A program made the translations under genes and the position numbers. The notes under the pieces were generated by a model that was given only the letters and a program-made list of their open reading frames with translations, ran no database searches and was not told the DNA's origin. A stretch of DNA of 64,000 nt from a bacterium (lineage in GTDB: Bacteria > Planctomycetota > Planctomycetia > Pirellulales > Pirellulaceae): contig JAUIGN010000041.1 of assembly GCA_030430075.1 (NCBI GenBank), forward strand, positions 1 to 64,000, in the 5' to 3' direction. Positions 50,987 through 59,019 of this stretch are shown piece after piece; position 1 is the stretch's first letter; every line of letters starts with the position of its first letter.

Positions 50987-51817
50987 TGAGGCTGTATTCC
51001 CAAGGGAGGCGATTAGAGCCACAAGACGCAGCGATGGCGCGGACACCGGTCACAACCATCTCGCTGTGTCGTCCTGTGAGTATGGGTAAAGTGGGTGGCC
51101 TGAGGTCAAGGCGTTTACGCGCGGTTGACACGAATCCGTGCCAACGAATCCTCGATTCGCAGACGTGAGCGAGTCCTCAAAAAAGACGAATGGCCGACGA
51201 TGGGAAGGATTTCACGGGTGCGCGCCGCAGCGCAATCCACTCGGAAAACGTCGTTATTCGCATCATCCGTCCGGGAGGGCATTAGGGCAGTCGCGGCTCG
51301 TACTAGTCAATTCCGGCGCTTTCGCCGTGGTGCCGCGCGCGCGGTAATGCACAATCTGAAATTTACCGTCGTGCGAAAAAAAGCAAAGGACTGCGCGCCC
51401 GGTTGGGAAAAAATTCTGACGACTTCACGTGAGTGTCGAGCGACATTTGGCTTGCTGGCGGTCGGCGTTGTCTGGGCGGCCGGAATTGGACTCTTGGTAA
51501 ACGTAGGAAACGCCTGGTCCGCGATGACGGCGTGGCGAGCCCGATCCGCGGCCAGTTGGTAAAAAGGGGCGACTTGGGGTTTTTGTGAATCTTGGGCAGC
51601 CGGACGTATTTGCCTTCAAGTTGGGGGGCGTTTTGGTTGCGTCGTGCTCACGGCTCACCTAGTCTGGAAAACCGCTGCTGCCTCCCGTGGATGGTCATCG
51701 GGCGGTCGTCGGGACGTTGCCGCAGGGGCCCAGGTTGGCGTGAATGACCGGGTCGATTGTCGGTCGAGCACGACGGAGGTTCAGCGCTCCAGGATTCAGG
51801 GCCATGATGGTGCGAAA
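50987..51817. other. Intergenic region between divergent genes, no supported gene
   Basis: Upstream region of the giant gene (minus) and of the Tat-exported protein (plus). On the minus strand TTGACC (51104-51109) and CATACT (51079-51084), 19 bp apart, could be a weak promoter for the giant gene. A hydrophobic 71-codon frame at 51347-51562 (plus) has no ribosome binding site and I do not call it. Confidence 0.5.
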
Positions 51818-53089
51818 ATGATAATGGCACGAAAAATCACTCGTCGGACCGTACTCCAGGCAGCCGTCGCCGGATCCGCCATGGGGCTATGGAGTGGTGC
51901 CGCCAAGGGTGCCGAATATCCTCCCACGCGTGTGATCACGCGAGGCCCCCATCACCATTGGTTCGGGTACTATGACAAGCTGCAGTTCGATCCCACGAAT
52001 CGCTTCGCGTTGGGCATGCAGGTCGACTTTGAACATCGATCGCCGCGCCCTGACGATGTCATCCGGGTCGGAATGGTCGACCTTCACGACGGAGACCGCT
52101 GGATTGAGCTGGGGACAAGTCGGGCCTGGTGCTGGCAGCAGGGCTGCATGCTGCAGTGGCTGCCAGGGTCGTCGACCAAGGTCTTGTGGAACGATCGGCA
52201 GGACGACCGCTTCGTCTGCCGGATCCTGGACACGCAGACACGACAGCAGCGGACAGTCCCGCACCCGGTTTACACGGTCAGCCCGGACGGCAAGTCGGCG
52301 GTCGCGCCCGATTTTCGCCGCATCAACGACGTGCGGCCCGGCTATGGATACGCCGGCTTGCCGGACCCGTTTGCCGATCAACTGGCGCCGGCGGAGACCG
52401 GGATCTTTCATATCAATCTCGAAACGGGCGCAGCCAAGCTGATCCTCTCGTTGGCGGATATTGCCCGGCTGGGAGAGATTCCCAACCCGACGTTGGGCAT
52501 CAAGCACTACTTCAACCACCTGCTGTTCAGCCCCGGCGGGGAACGGTTCATCGCCCTGCATCGGTGGCGTTATCCAAACGGCAGCCGTTTGACTCGGATG
52601 ATCACCGCCCGACCCGACGGCAGCGACGTACGCCTTGTCTGCCCCAACGGCTACACATCACATTTCATCTGGCGCGACGACCGCCACATCCTGGCGCAGT
52701 CAAAGAACCTGCTGGGAAATTCCAACTGGGGCGACTTCCTCTTTGAAGACGCCGAAGGCGGAACGGTCGAAGAGGTCGGACACGGGGTGCTCGACGCCAA
52801 CGGTCATTTGAGCTACTTGCCCGATACCGATTGGATCCTCAATGACACCTACCCGCAGGGCCCCGAGCGGATGCAGACGCCCCATCTGTATCACGTTCCC
52901 AGCGGCCGCCGGATCGATCTGGGAAAATTCCACTTGCCGAAGGTTTACACCGGCGAATGGCGCGTCGACACGCATCCCCGCATCAGCCGCGACGGTCAGC
53001 TTGTCTGCATCGACGCTCCCCACCAAGGCCAGGGCCGCCAACTGCACCTGATCGACATCAGCCAGGTCATCGGCGGGAAGCGTGGATAA
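51818..53089 (+). CDS. Tat-exported beta-propeller-like protein of unknown function
   Basis: 423 residues from ATG 51818 (a second ATG at 51824 is equally possible; neither has a strong ribosome binding site). The N-terminus KITRRTVLQAAVAGSAMG is a twin-arginine signal followed by a cleavable-looking AKGA. The mature part has repeated blade-like segments (VYTVSPDGKSAVAPDF, HLLFSPGGERFIALHR, PRISRDGQLVCIDAP), pointing to a TolB/WD40-type beta-propeller. It is similar in style to oligogalacturonate-lyase-like propellers, and the HHHWFGYYDK segment just after the signal could be a metal or substrate site. It is probably periplasmic or extracytoplasmic. The frame upstream of 51818 (from 51644) reads as non-coding sequence. 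The enzymatic role is unproven. Confidence 0.85.
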   Translation: MIMARKITRRTVLQAAVAGSAMGLWSGAAKGAEYPPTRVITRGPHHHWFGYYDKLQFDPTNRFALGMQVDFEHRSPRPDDVIRVGMVDLHDGDRWIELGTSRAWCWQQGCMLQWLPGSSTKVLWNDRQDDRFVCRILDTQTRQQRTVPHPVYTVSPDGKSAVAPDFRRINDVRPGYGYAGLPDPFADQLAPAETGIFHINLETGAAKLILSLADIARLGEIPNPTLGIKHYFNHLLFSPGGERFIALHRWRYPNGSRLTRMITARPDGSDVRLVCPNGYTSHFIWRDDRHILAQSKNLLGNSNWGDFLFEDAEGGTVEEVGHGVLDANGHLSYLPDTDWILNDTYPQGPERMQTPHLYHVPSGRRIDLGKFHLPKVYTGEWRVDTHPRISRDGQLVCIDAPHQGQGRQLHLIDISQVIGGKRG

Positions 53090-53250
53090 GCGCCATTCGA
53101 CCGATTGCCGTCGGCTTGAGGTCCGCGAATGGGACGCGGTGGCTCGGAGAGAAGGCCCAGCAACACCGTTGTGGTGGTTTGCACATTCCTCGAAGCGCCG
53201 CAGCAAAGGCAGAAAAGCGTTAAGGCACGGTATGGGTTGGACTGGGGGTG

Positions 53251-53338
53251 GAATGGGGTGGGAGACCTTCGGTCGGCCGTTTCGGCGGGGTCAGAGACCC
53301 GCGCCGAGCCCGTTGGACGCGCGCCGAGCCCGTTGGAG
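53251..53338 (+). repeat. GGAGACC-type intergenic repeat (second copy)
   Basis: GGGTGGGAGACC, then TTCGGTCGGCCGTTTCGGCG, followed by two tandem GCGCCGAGCCCGTTGGA units. It matches the array at 8842-8990 in order and orientation. It lies in the 316-bp gap 53090-53405, in which I see nothing else. Confidence 0.75.
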
Positions 53339-53405
53339 CTGCTTCGCCCTTCCGTAGGTCATGCTGTGCATGACGCAATGCTGATTCCCTCTTCCAAAAG
53401 GACGG

Positions 53406-55331
53406 ATGTGCACGATGTCCACCTTGCTTCCCACCCTGTTGTTGTGCTCGGCACTGGCGGCGTCGCCTGATGCCTCCGACTACTTCGCAATCACCGTCGT
53501 CGATCAAGAGACGGGCCGGGGCGTACCGTTGGTTGAACTGCGGACCGTGAATCATCTTCGCCTGGTCACCGACTCGGCCGGCGTGGCGGCGTTCTACGAG
53601 CCGGGCTTGATGACGCAACGCGTGTTCTTTCACATTCGGAGCCATGGATACGAGTTTGCCAAGGACGGGTTTGGCTATGCGGGTGTGCGATTGCAACTCA
53701 AGCCGGGCGGAGCAACGGTGCTCAAAATTCGGCGACGGAACATTGCCGAACGGCTCTACCGGGTGACGGGTGGCAGCATCTACCGCGACACCATCCTGAT
53801 CGGCCGCCAGCCACCCATCGAGGCACCACTGTTGAACGGACAGGTTTTCGGTTCGGACAGCGTTGTCAATGCGGTCTACCGGGGCAAGATTCATTGGTTC
53901 TGGGGCGATACGAACCGACCGTCCTACCCCCTGGGCAATTTTCACGTGCCCGGCGCCACGTCGCTGCTTCCCGACGACGGAGGCCTTGATCCCGACGTGG
54001 GTGTGAACCTCGAATATTTCGTGGGGGAGGACGGATTCGCCCGGCCGACCGCGGCCATGCCCGGTCAGGGACCGACGTGGATCGACGGCCTGGTGGTGGT
54101 CCCAGATCGGCACGGTGATGAACGGCTGCTGGCGAAGTACGTCAAGATCGAGCCGCCGTTGACAGTCTACGAACGCGGCCTGATTCAATTTGATGACCGG
54201 CGACAAGCGTTCGCCGACCGCATGCCCATACCGCTCGACGCACCCCTGCAGCCGACCGGCCATCCCTTGCGGCATACCGAGGCGGGCACGGAGTACGTGT
54301 ATTTTGGCCACCCGTTTCCCCGCGTTCGGGTGCGTGCGACCGTCGAGCACCTGCGGGATCTTGCGCGGTACGAGGGATTCACCTGTCTGCAACAGGGCTC
54401 ACGCTCGACCGCGCCGAAACTGGACCGCGACAACCAGGGGCGACTACGGTACGCCTGGCGTCGCGACACGCCGCCGGTCATCGGCAAGCTGCGTGAACAA
54501 TTGATCCGGGAAGACAAGCTGAGCCAGGATGCCGGCTTGATTCATTTGCAGGATATCGAGACGGGCAAGCCGGTAACGGCGCACGGCGGATCGGTCTATT
54601 GGAACGCCTTCCGCCGGCGTTGGGTTGCGATCATCCTCGAGTCACCCGGGACCTCGCTGCTGGGTGAGATTTGGTATGCCGAAGCGGACACGCCGCTCGG
54701 CCCCTGGGTTTACGCTCGCAAGATCGTGACCCACGACAAGTACAGCTTCTACAACCCCAAGCAGCACCCGATGTTTGATCAGGAGGGTGGACGCACAATC
54801 TTCTTCGAGGGGACCTACACCAACATGTTTTCCGGCAATCCAGATCCGACACCGCGCTACAACTACAACCAGGTGATGTACAAGTTGCGGCTGACCGATG
54901 CGCGGCTTGTCTTGCCGGTTCCCGTCTACCGGCTTCAGAAGCCGCCGAGCGATCGTGTGGCGACCTGGTCAACCGGCGAGTCATTACCTGTGGAGCAACG
55001 GCGAGGCGAGATTCCCTGGTTTGCCCTGGATCGCCCCTCTCGTAATTCGCGCCCCGTGTTCGCGGAGCAGGCTGAAGGAGGCGGCGTCGTACTGCGTGTG
55101 GGAACGCGTTCGATCGACGAGGCTGGTGAAAACCGGGGGCACATCGTGTTCCACGCACTTGCCGTCGATGAGCCCGATCCGCCTCAGACCGCGGTGCCCC
55201 TTTATGAGTTCCAGGATCTGCAAACCGGGCACCGACGGTACACCACCCAGGTCGACGCGGAGGCGTCCAAAGACCGGCCGGCAGGCAACGCGATCTGCCT
55301 GGTCTGGCAGTCGCCGGTGCCCGAACTCTAG
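53406..55331 (+). CDS. Secreted five-bladed beta-propeller (glycosidase-like) protein
   Basis: 641 residues from ATG 53406, with AAGGA at 53398-53402; ATG 53415 is an alternative start (12 nt from the same site). A signal peptide (STLLPTLLLCSALAASPDA) opens the protein. Residues ~25-110 form an Ig/transthyretin-like regulatory domain (VVDQETGRGVPLVELRTV, TDSAGVAAFYEP). From ~120 on, blade-like segments appear: HWFWGDTN at ~163-170, a motif shared with GH43/DUF4185-type propellers; then HGGSVYWNAFRRRWVAIILE, GEIWYAEADTPLGPW and NPKQHPMFDQEGG. It is probably a periplasmic or extracellular polysaccharide-related protein. Catalytic acids cannot be assigned with confidence. The C-terminal ~60 residues (YEFQDLQTGHRRYTT) form a separate small module. 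Confidence 0.88.
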   Translation: MCTMSTLLPTLLLCSALAASPDASDYFAITVVDQETGRGVPLVELRTVNHLRLVTDSAGVAAFYEPGLMTQRVFFHIRSHGYEFAKDGFGYAGVRLQLKPGGATVLKIRRRNIAERLYRVTGGSIYRDTILIGRQPPIEAPLLNGQVFGSDSVVNAVYRGKIHWFWGDTNRPSYPLGNFHVPGATSLLPDDGGLDPDVGVNLEYFVGEDGFARPTAAMPGQGPTWIDGLVVVPDRHGDERLLAKYVKIEPPLTVYERGLIQFDDRRQAFADRMPIPLDAPLQPTGHPLRHTEAGTEYVYFGHPFPRVRVRATVEHLRDLARYEGFTCLQQGSRSTAPKLDRDNQGRLRYAWRRDTPPVIGKLREQLIREDKLSQDAGLIHLQDIETGKPVTAHGGSVYWNAFRRRWVAIILESPGTSLLGEIWYAEADTPLGPWVYARKIVTHDKYSFYNPKQHPMFDQEGGRTIFFEGTYTNMFSGNPDPTPRYNYNQVMYKLRLTDARLVLPVPVYRLQKPPSDRVATWSTGESLPVEQRRGEIPWFALDRPSRNSRPVFAEQAEGGGVVLRVGTRSIDEAGENRGHIVFHALAVDEPDPPQTAVPLYEFQDLQTGHRRYTTQVDAEASKDRPAGNAICLVWQSPVPEL

Positions 55332-55366
55332 TCAATTACGATGGACTTCCCCACCGCGTTGCGCGT

Positions 55367-55446
55367 GTCAGCCGGAAGGCGTCGGTGTCCGGTTCGTTCG
55401 GTGATCAACGGAACCGTGGGCGAATGCCCAACGGCTGATGAATCAT
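55367..55446 (+). repeat. Dispersed palindromic repeat, copy 1 (short form)
   Basis: Begins TCAGCCGGAA and ends CGGCTGATGAAT, giving TCAGCCG/CGGCTGA termini. The interior carries GTGTCCGGTTCG and ATCAACGGAACCG. It shares this core with copies at 58722-58790 and 61959-62036 but lacks their extra ~90-bp half. Confidence 0.75.
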
Positions 55447-55474
55447 CGGGACTACCACGGTGCACCGGTCCGAA

Positions 55475-55552
55475 CGGTTGTGCGCGGGTCACCTCGGTTG
55501 TGCGCGGGTCTCCTTCCCCGCCGAAACCGCCGACCGTAAGGTCTCCCACCCC
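55475..55552 (-). repeat. GGAGACC-type intergenic repeat (third copy, inverted)
   Basis: Read on the minus strand it is GGGGTGGGAGACC, then TTACGGTCGGCGGTTTCGGC, then two short tandem GACCCGCGCACAACCG units. This is the same composite layout as at 8842 and 53251, but inverted. Confidence 0.75.
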
Positions 55553-55695
55553 GGTTCCAGCAGGGCGTTTTCCCAAACCGGCGATCAGCAGCTGCCGGCA
55601 CGTCCCCAGCACGCTCAGACGTGGCACGCAGGAACCAGTGCCAGGTGACCATGACGACGGTCGATTGCGTTGGCAACCTTCGACGATCGTCGGTT

Positions 55696-55863
55696 TCACT
55701 CGATTTCCGGCGGCTCAGACACGGCAACGGAGACCGATTCGTCCTGGCTGGCTTGCCACTGATAGTCAACGATGTCAGCAATCAGCATCCCGATCGCGAA
55801 GCTGAGCGTTACGAGAATCCAAGAGCGAAGTTCGCCAATCCGGTGAGTAATGCGTCGATTCAT
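55696..55863 (-). CDS. Predicted small single-pass membrane protein (55 aa)
   Basis: 55 codons from ATG 55863 to TGA 55696-55698. The peptide starts with a basic segment (MNRRITHRIGELRS), has one hydrophobic helix (WILVTLSFAIGMLIADIV) and ends in an acidic tail (ASQDESVSVAVSEPPEIE). This is a positive-inside layout typical of a small type II inner-membrane protein. No good ribosome binding site is visible; a TTG at 55899 would add 12 residues. It lies alone in an otherwise non-coding gap, downstream on the same strand of a candidate terminator and a candidate structured RNA. Function is unknown. Confidence 0.45.
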   Translation of the reverse strand: MNRRITHRIGELRSWILVTLSFAIGMLIADIVDYQWQASQDESVSVAVSEPPEIE

Positions 55864-55970
55864 GGGTGAGCAGCAAGAGCGGTTGACTGGATCAGACAAT
55901 CCAACTCTAGCTCACGGAATCAGGCCGCTCTGGTCGCCGGCAGAAGTTGTGTGCCGAAAATGTGGCGCAC

Positions 55971-56005
55971 AAAAAATGGCCGCTGGCCTGGGAAGGCGAG
56001 CGGCC
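55971..56005 (-). terminator. Candidate intrinsic terminator, minus strand
   Basis: On the minus strand GGCCGCT and AGCGGCC (56005-55999 and 55984-55978) form a 7-bp stem, followed after one A by TTTTTT (55976-55971). No coding gene lies immediately upstream on that strand, so it would end a non-coding transcript or attenuate transcription into the small protein at 55696-55863. Confidence 0.45.
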
Positions 56006-56083
56006 TGGTTCCGGATTACTCCGGTATCCTGAAGCGTCTGGCGCCGGGCAGTCGCCCTCTTCACGCGCTCAGCCGCTTTTTTG

Positions 56084-56235
56084 AAAAAAGAAAAACCCTC
56101 GGTCCACTGCGACGAGTGGAGTCGCTGGAAGAAAGACGTGAGTCGGGCGTGCTTCTGCACATGCCACAAGCTGACTCAAGCCAATCCGATTTTATGGTCC
56201 CTCTGTCGGAATGTTGACCGAAGGTTTTCTCTTGT
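56084..56235 (-). ncRNA. Candidate structured non-coding RNA (~150 nt)
   Basis: Read on the minus strand, AACCTTCGGTC (56226-56216) pairs with GACCGAGGGTT (56104-56094) over 11 bp with a single G-U. The helix runs straight into TTTTTCTTTTTT (to 56084). Inside are three hairpins: TCCGA/TCGGA (56210-56206 with 56189-56185); TGAGTC/GACTCA (56178-56173 with 56144-56139), topped by GGC-AT-GTGC-AGAA-GCAC-GCC; and GCGAC/GTCGC (56125-56109). A TATAAT box sits at 56246-56241, the right distance upstream. The region is AT-rich compared with its surroundings and has no convincing ORF. It does not match 4.5S, tmRNA or RNase P RNA as I know them. On the opposite strand the closing helix has a C-A mismatch, favouring the minus strand. 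Confidence 0.5.
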
Positions 56236-56240
56236 TCTCA

Positions 56241-56246
56241 ATTATA
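56241..56246 (-). promoter_or_regulatory. TATAAT -10 box of the candidate ncRNA
   Basis: A perfect TATAAT on the minus strand in a high-GC genome, about 6 nt before the inferred RNA 5' end. No well-spaced -35 is clear; TTGAGT (56273-56268) is 21 bp away. Confidence 0.4.
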
Positions 56247-56510
56247 ACTCGTCGTTGGCTGTAAAGTACTCAAGCCGGACATAACTATCGGCAAATTGAC
56301 CGAGCGGCATTGGCGGAATCCGACAATTTTTGGAATCGGGCGGGGGGCGGCCCATTCGGCATTTCTTTTCCCCGTTGGTAGAGACACTCCTTTCTTGATT
56401 TGCGACAATGCGACCATGGAAGTTGGCTCCACGGCTGCGTGCCCATGTTCGCCGCGGTAAGCCCTGGGCGGCACCAACCTCCCCGGCCGGGAAACCGTGG
56501 CAGGCCACGC

Positions 56511-56515
56511 GGAGG
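56511..56515 (+). promoter_or_regulatory. Ribosome binding site deciding the start at 56526
   Basis: GGAGG followed by ten bases and ATG 56526. The frame is open back to 56400, but this site and the signal peptide that follows select 56526. Confidence 0.7.
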
Positions 56516-56525
56516 ATTGACACTC

Positions 56526-58625
56526 ATGACGCAACTCGTGCTGGTCGCCGCATTGTCGATCGCTGCCGATCTGGCGGTCGATTTCGACACGGAAATTGTC
56601 CCGATCCTGACCAAGGCCGGGTGCAATGCGGCCGCCTGCCATGGTGCGGCGGCGGGGCGGGGCGGGTTAAAACTCTCGCTCTTCGGCGGTGACCCTGCCT
56701 GGGACCATGCGGCAATTGTCCACCAGCTCGAGGGGCGCCGCGTCAACCTCGTGCGGCCGGCAGAAAGTCTCATTCTGGCCAAGCCGACCGAGCAGATCAT
56801 CCACGAGGGGGGCTACCGGCTGGAGCATGATGGCGTCCAGGCCGGCACGCTCTTGCGGTGGATCACTGAGGGGGCCGGCCGTCGTCAGGCGCGGCGGTGC
56901 ACGACCATCGACGTGGTTCCCCAGCGGTTTGATGCCGCGGTCGACAGTCGGCATCAGCTTGCTGTCCGGGCCCACTACGACGACGGCACCTCGGAAGATG
57001 TCAGCTCGCTGGCGGTTTACACGTCGACCGATCCGGCCGCCGTCGAGGTTTCGCCGACAGGCGAGTTGACCGTCCGCCGGCGAGGCCGTCATGCGCTCAT
57101 CGTCAGCTATTTGTCTCACGTGCTACCGATTCAGGTGACCGTGCCGCTCGCTGCGGAACCCGTTTCCCTGGCCGATCATCCATGCCGAAACTGGATCGAC
57201 GATCAGATCCTGGCCACATTGACGGCCCTCCATCTCGTCCCGTCGCCACCCGCAGACGACGGGCAGCAGCTCCGCCGCGTCCACCTTGATCTGACCGGCC
57301 GGCTGCCGACCATCGATCAAACGCGCCGCTACCTGGCGGATCCGGATCCGGAAAAGTATGGGAAACTGGTCGACCGCTTGCTGGTTTCGGAAGCGTTTGT
57401 CGAGTATTGGACCTATCGGCTGGCGACACTGCTCCGCGTTCGCTCGCAACCAAACGACGCCCATGGCGCCCTCGCCTTTCACACCTGGTTGGCCCGGCAG
57501 TTGCGCGACGACGTACCGTGGAGTCGGACGGCGGCCAGCATGGTCCTGGCCGCAGGGGACACGCATCAAAACGGGCCGGCGAATTTTTACCGAATTGTCC
57601 GAGGAGCTCGAGAGCAAGCGGAATATACGACGGAGTCGCTGTTGGGTGTTCGGCTCCGTTGCGCGAACTGCCACAATCATCCTCTGGATCGGTGGACCCA
57701 GGATGACTACCACGGTCTGGCGGCGATCTTTGCACGGGTCGAACAGGGGCGGGTCGTGCGCATCCGCGATCGGGGCGACGTGATTCATCCGGCGACCGGC
57801 GATCCGGCCCGTCCGCGCATCCCGGGTGTCCGATTCGTTGACGCCGGCGACGATGGACGCCAGGCCCTGGTCGACTGGATGATTGATCCGGAGAATCCTC
57901 TGTTTGCCAAGGCGATGGTCAATCGGATTTGGAAGGCCCTGATGGGGCGGGGGCTGATCGAGCCCAGCGACGATCTACGTGCCACGAATCCCGCCACACA
58001 TCCCGCGCTCCTGGATCGGTTGGCGGAGGATTTTGTGGCCCACGATTTTCAGCTCCGCCACACGGTCCGGCTGATCGTGACGTCGGCGGCGTACGTCCGC
58101 AGTCACGTTGCCAGCGCGGCGAACCGCCACGACGACCGCTTCTATTCGCACGCTTTGACCAAGCCCCTGGCGGCCGAAGTGTTGGCGGATGCGATCGCGG
58201 ACGTGACGGGGGTACCCAACCGCTACGCATCGTACCCCGAGGGAACTCGGGCGATCCAACTTCACGATCCGCGCACGGCGGCCCCGGCCCTTGATCTGCT
58301 CGGCCGCTGTTCGCGCGAAGCGTCCTGCGAGGCCCGGTTCTCGGGCGGCGGACTCGCCGCCCAACTACATTTGCTCAACGGCGACTTCCTGAACGCCAAG
58401 ATCGACGCGCCCGCTGGCCGTCTGCAGCGGATGATCGAGGCCGGCGCCTCGACGGCGGAAGTGATTGACACCTGTTACCTGGCGGCCCTGGCCCGTCGTC
58501 CCAACCGGGCCGAAGCCGAATACTGGGCGGCAGAGATTGGCGACCAGGGACCGCAGCGGCGTGAAAAGCTCGAAGATTTTCTCTGGAGCTTGCTCAATGA
58601 TCCTGGCTTTACCACGAATCCCTAG
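56526..58625 (+). CDS. PSCyt1-Big2-DUF1549-DUF1553 planctomycete cytochrome-like protein
   Basis: 699 residues. A short signal peptide (MTQLVLVAALSIAADLA) is followed by the planctomycete cytochrome C-like domain: VPILTKAGCNAAACHG, then GGLKLSLFGGDP. The haem-type site is CX4CH (Cys33, Cys38, His39), not CXXCH. Residues ~120-215 look like a Big2 Ig-like domain (VVPQRFDAAV, YTSTDPAAVEVSPTGELTV). DUF1549 follows (LTGRLPTIDQTRRYL, ESLLGVRLRCANCHNHPLDRW with Cys379-x-x-Cys382-His383), then DUF1553 (ENPLFAKAMVNRIWKALMGRGLIEP, ALARRPNRAEAEYW). These families are strongly expanded in planctomycetes, are exported, and usually neighbour DUF1501 genes, as here. Their biochemical role is unknown; c-type haem binding is inferred from the motifs. 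Confidence 0.92.
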   Translation: MTQLVLVAALSIAADLAVDFDTEIVPILTKAGCNAAACHGAAAGRGGLKLSLFGGDPAWDHAAIVHQLEGRRVNLVRPAESLILAKPTEQIIHEGGYRLEHDGVQAGTLLRWITEGAGRRQARRCTTIDVVPQRFDAAVDSRHQLAVRAHYDDGTSEDVSSLAVYTSTDPAAVEVSPTGELTVRRRGRHALIVSYLSHVLPIQVTVPLAAEPVSLADHPCRNWIDDQILATLTALHLVPSPPADDGQQLRRVHLDLTGRLPTIDQTRRYLADPDPEKYGKLVDRLLVSEAFVEYWTYRLATLLRVRSQPNDAHGALAFHTWLARQLRDDVPWSRTAASMVLAAGDTHQNGPANFYRIVRGAREQAEYTTESLLGVRLRCANCHNHPLDRWTQDDYHGLAAIFARVEQGRVVRIRDRGDVIHPATGDPARPRIPGVRFVDAGDDGRQALVDWMIDPENPLFAKAMVNRIWKALMGRGLIEPSDDLRATNPATHPALLDRLAEDFVAHDFQLRHTVRLIVTSAAYVRSHVASAANRHDDRFYSHALTKPLAAEVLADAIADVTGVPNRYASYPEGTRAIQLHDPRTAAPALDLLGRCSREASCEARFSGGGLAAQLHLLNGDFLNAKIDAPAGRLQRMIEAGASTAEVIDTCYLAALARRPNRAEAEYWAAEIGDQGPQRREKLEDFLWSLLNDPGFTTNP

Positions 58626-58628
58626 CCA

Positions 58629-58790
58629 GGATGATTCATGAACGAACAATCATTCAGTGCAAGGCGTTGTGCCGCAATCGTGTGTGGTGAACTTGCCCAA
58701 AGGGCCGAGCAGATCAGGCAGAACGCGTTAGCGTCCGGTTTGCTCGGCGATCAACGGAACCGGGGCGAACGCCCAACGGCTGATGACGAA
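58629..58790 (+). repeat. Dispersed palindromic repeat, copy 2 (long form)
   Basis: Starts three bases after the preceding stop. The first ~90 bp (GGATGATTCATGAAC ... TGTGGTGAACTT) and the palindromic core (GCGTTAGCGTCCGGTTTG ... ATCAACGGAACCGGGGCG ... CGGCTGATGA) both align with the inverted copy at 61959-62119. The small frame at 58638-58832 is produced by this repeat and is not a gene. The remainder of the gap (58791-59007) shows nothing I can identify. Confidence 0.85.
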
Positions 58791-59007
58791 TCCGCGCTAG
58801 CGAGACCGGGACTCGAACGATCAGCGAACTGACGATCAGCGAGCTGACGATGAGCGAACAACTCAAGAATTGCAACGGGGATAGTCCCCTCGTTCATCTT
58901 GAGCCATCGCTAAGGCGCCGGATGGGCGGGGGGGTCGGAATTGCGAATTGGGATCAGGAAGCCGCGAGTCCGTGAAACCGCCACGCCGTTAGCGGGGTTG
59001 TAACATT

Positions 59008-59012
59008 GGGAG
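59008..59012 (+). promoter_or_regulatory. Ribosome binding site of the first DUF1501 gene
   Basis: GGGAG with a 7-nt spacer to ATG 59020. Confidence 0.6.
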
Positions 59013-59019
59013 ACCGTCA

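Noticed and set aside
50987..51046. GTG start at 51046 for the giant protein
   Set aside because: It adds 20 residues before the LEPR-XLL leader and has no convincing ribosome binding site; the tandem ATG at 50986/50983 fits the usual leader length better.
51347..51562. 71-codon plus-strand frame with a hydrophobic stretch (LLAVGVVWAAGIGLLV)
   Set aside because: No ribosome binding site, mixed codon use and no recognisable family; possible, but not supportable from this sequence alone.
56084..56235. Retron msr-msd region (closing inverted repeat with internal hairpins)
   Set aside because: No reverse transcriptase gene is nearby and the closing repeat leads directly into a T-run.
56400..56525. 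N-terminal extension of the PSCyt1-Big2 protein to 56400
   Set aside because: The extension would place the signal peptide internally, while GGAGG at 56511 and ATG 56526 give a normal start.
58638..58832. 64-codon plus-strand frame
   Set aside because: It is largely made by the dispersed palindromic repeat, which also occurs elsewhere without the frame.
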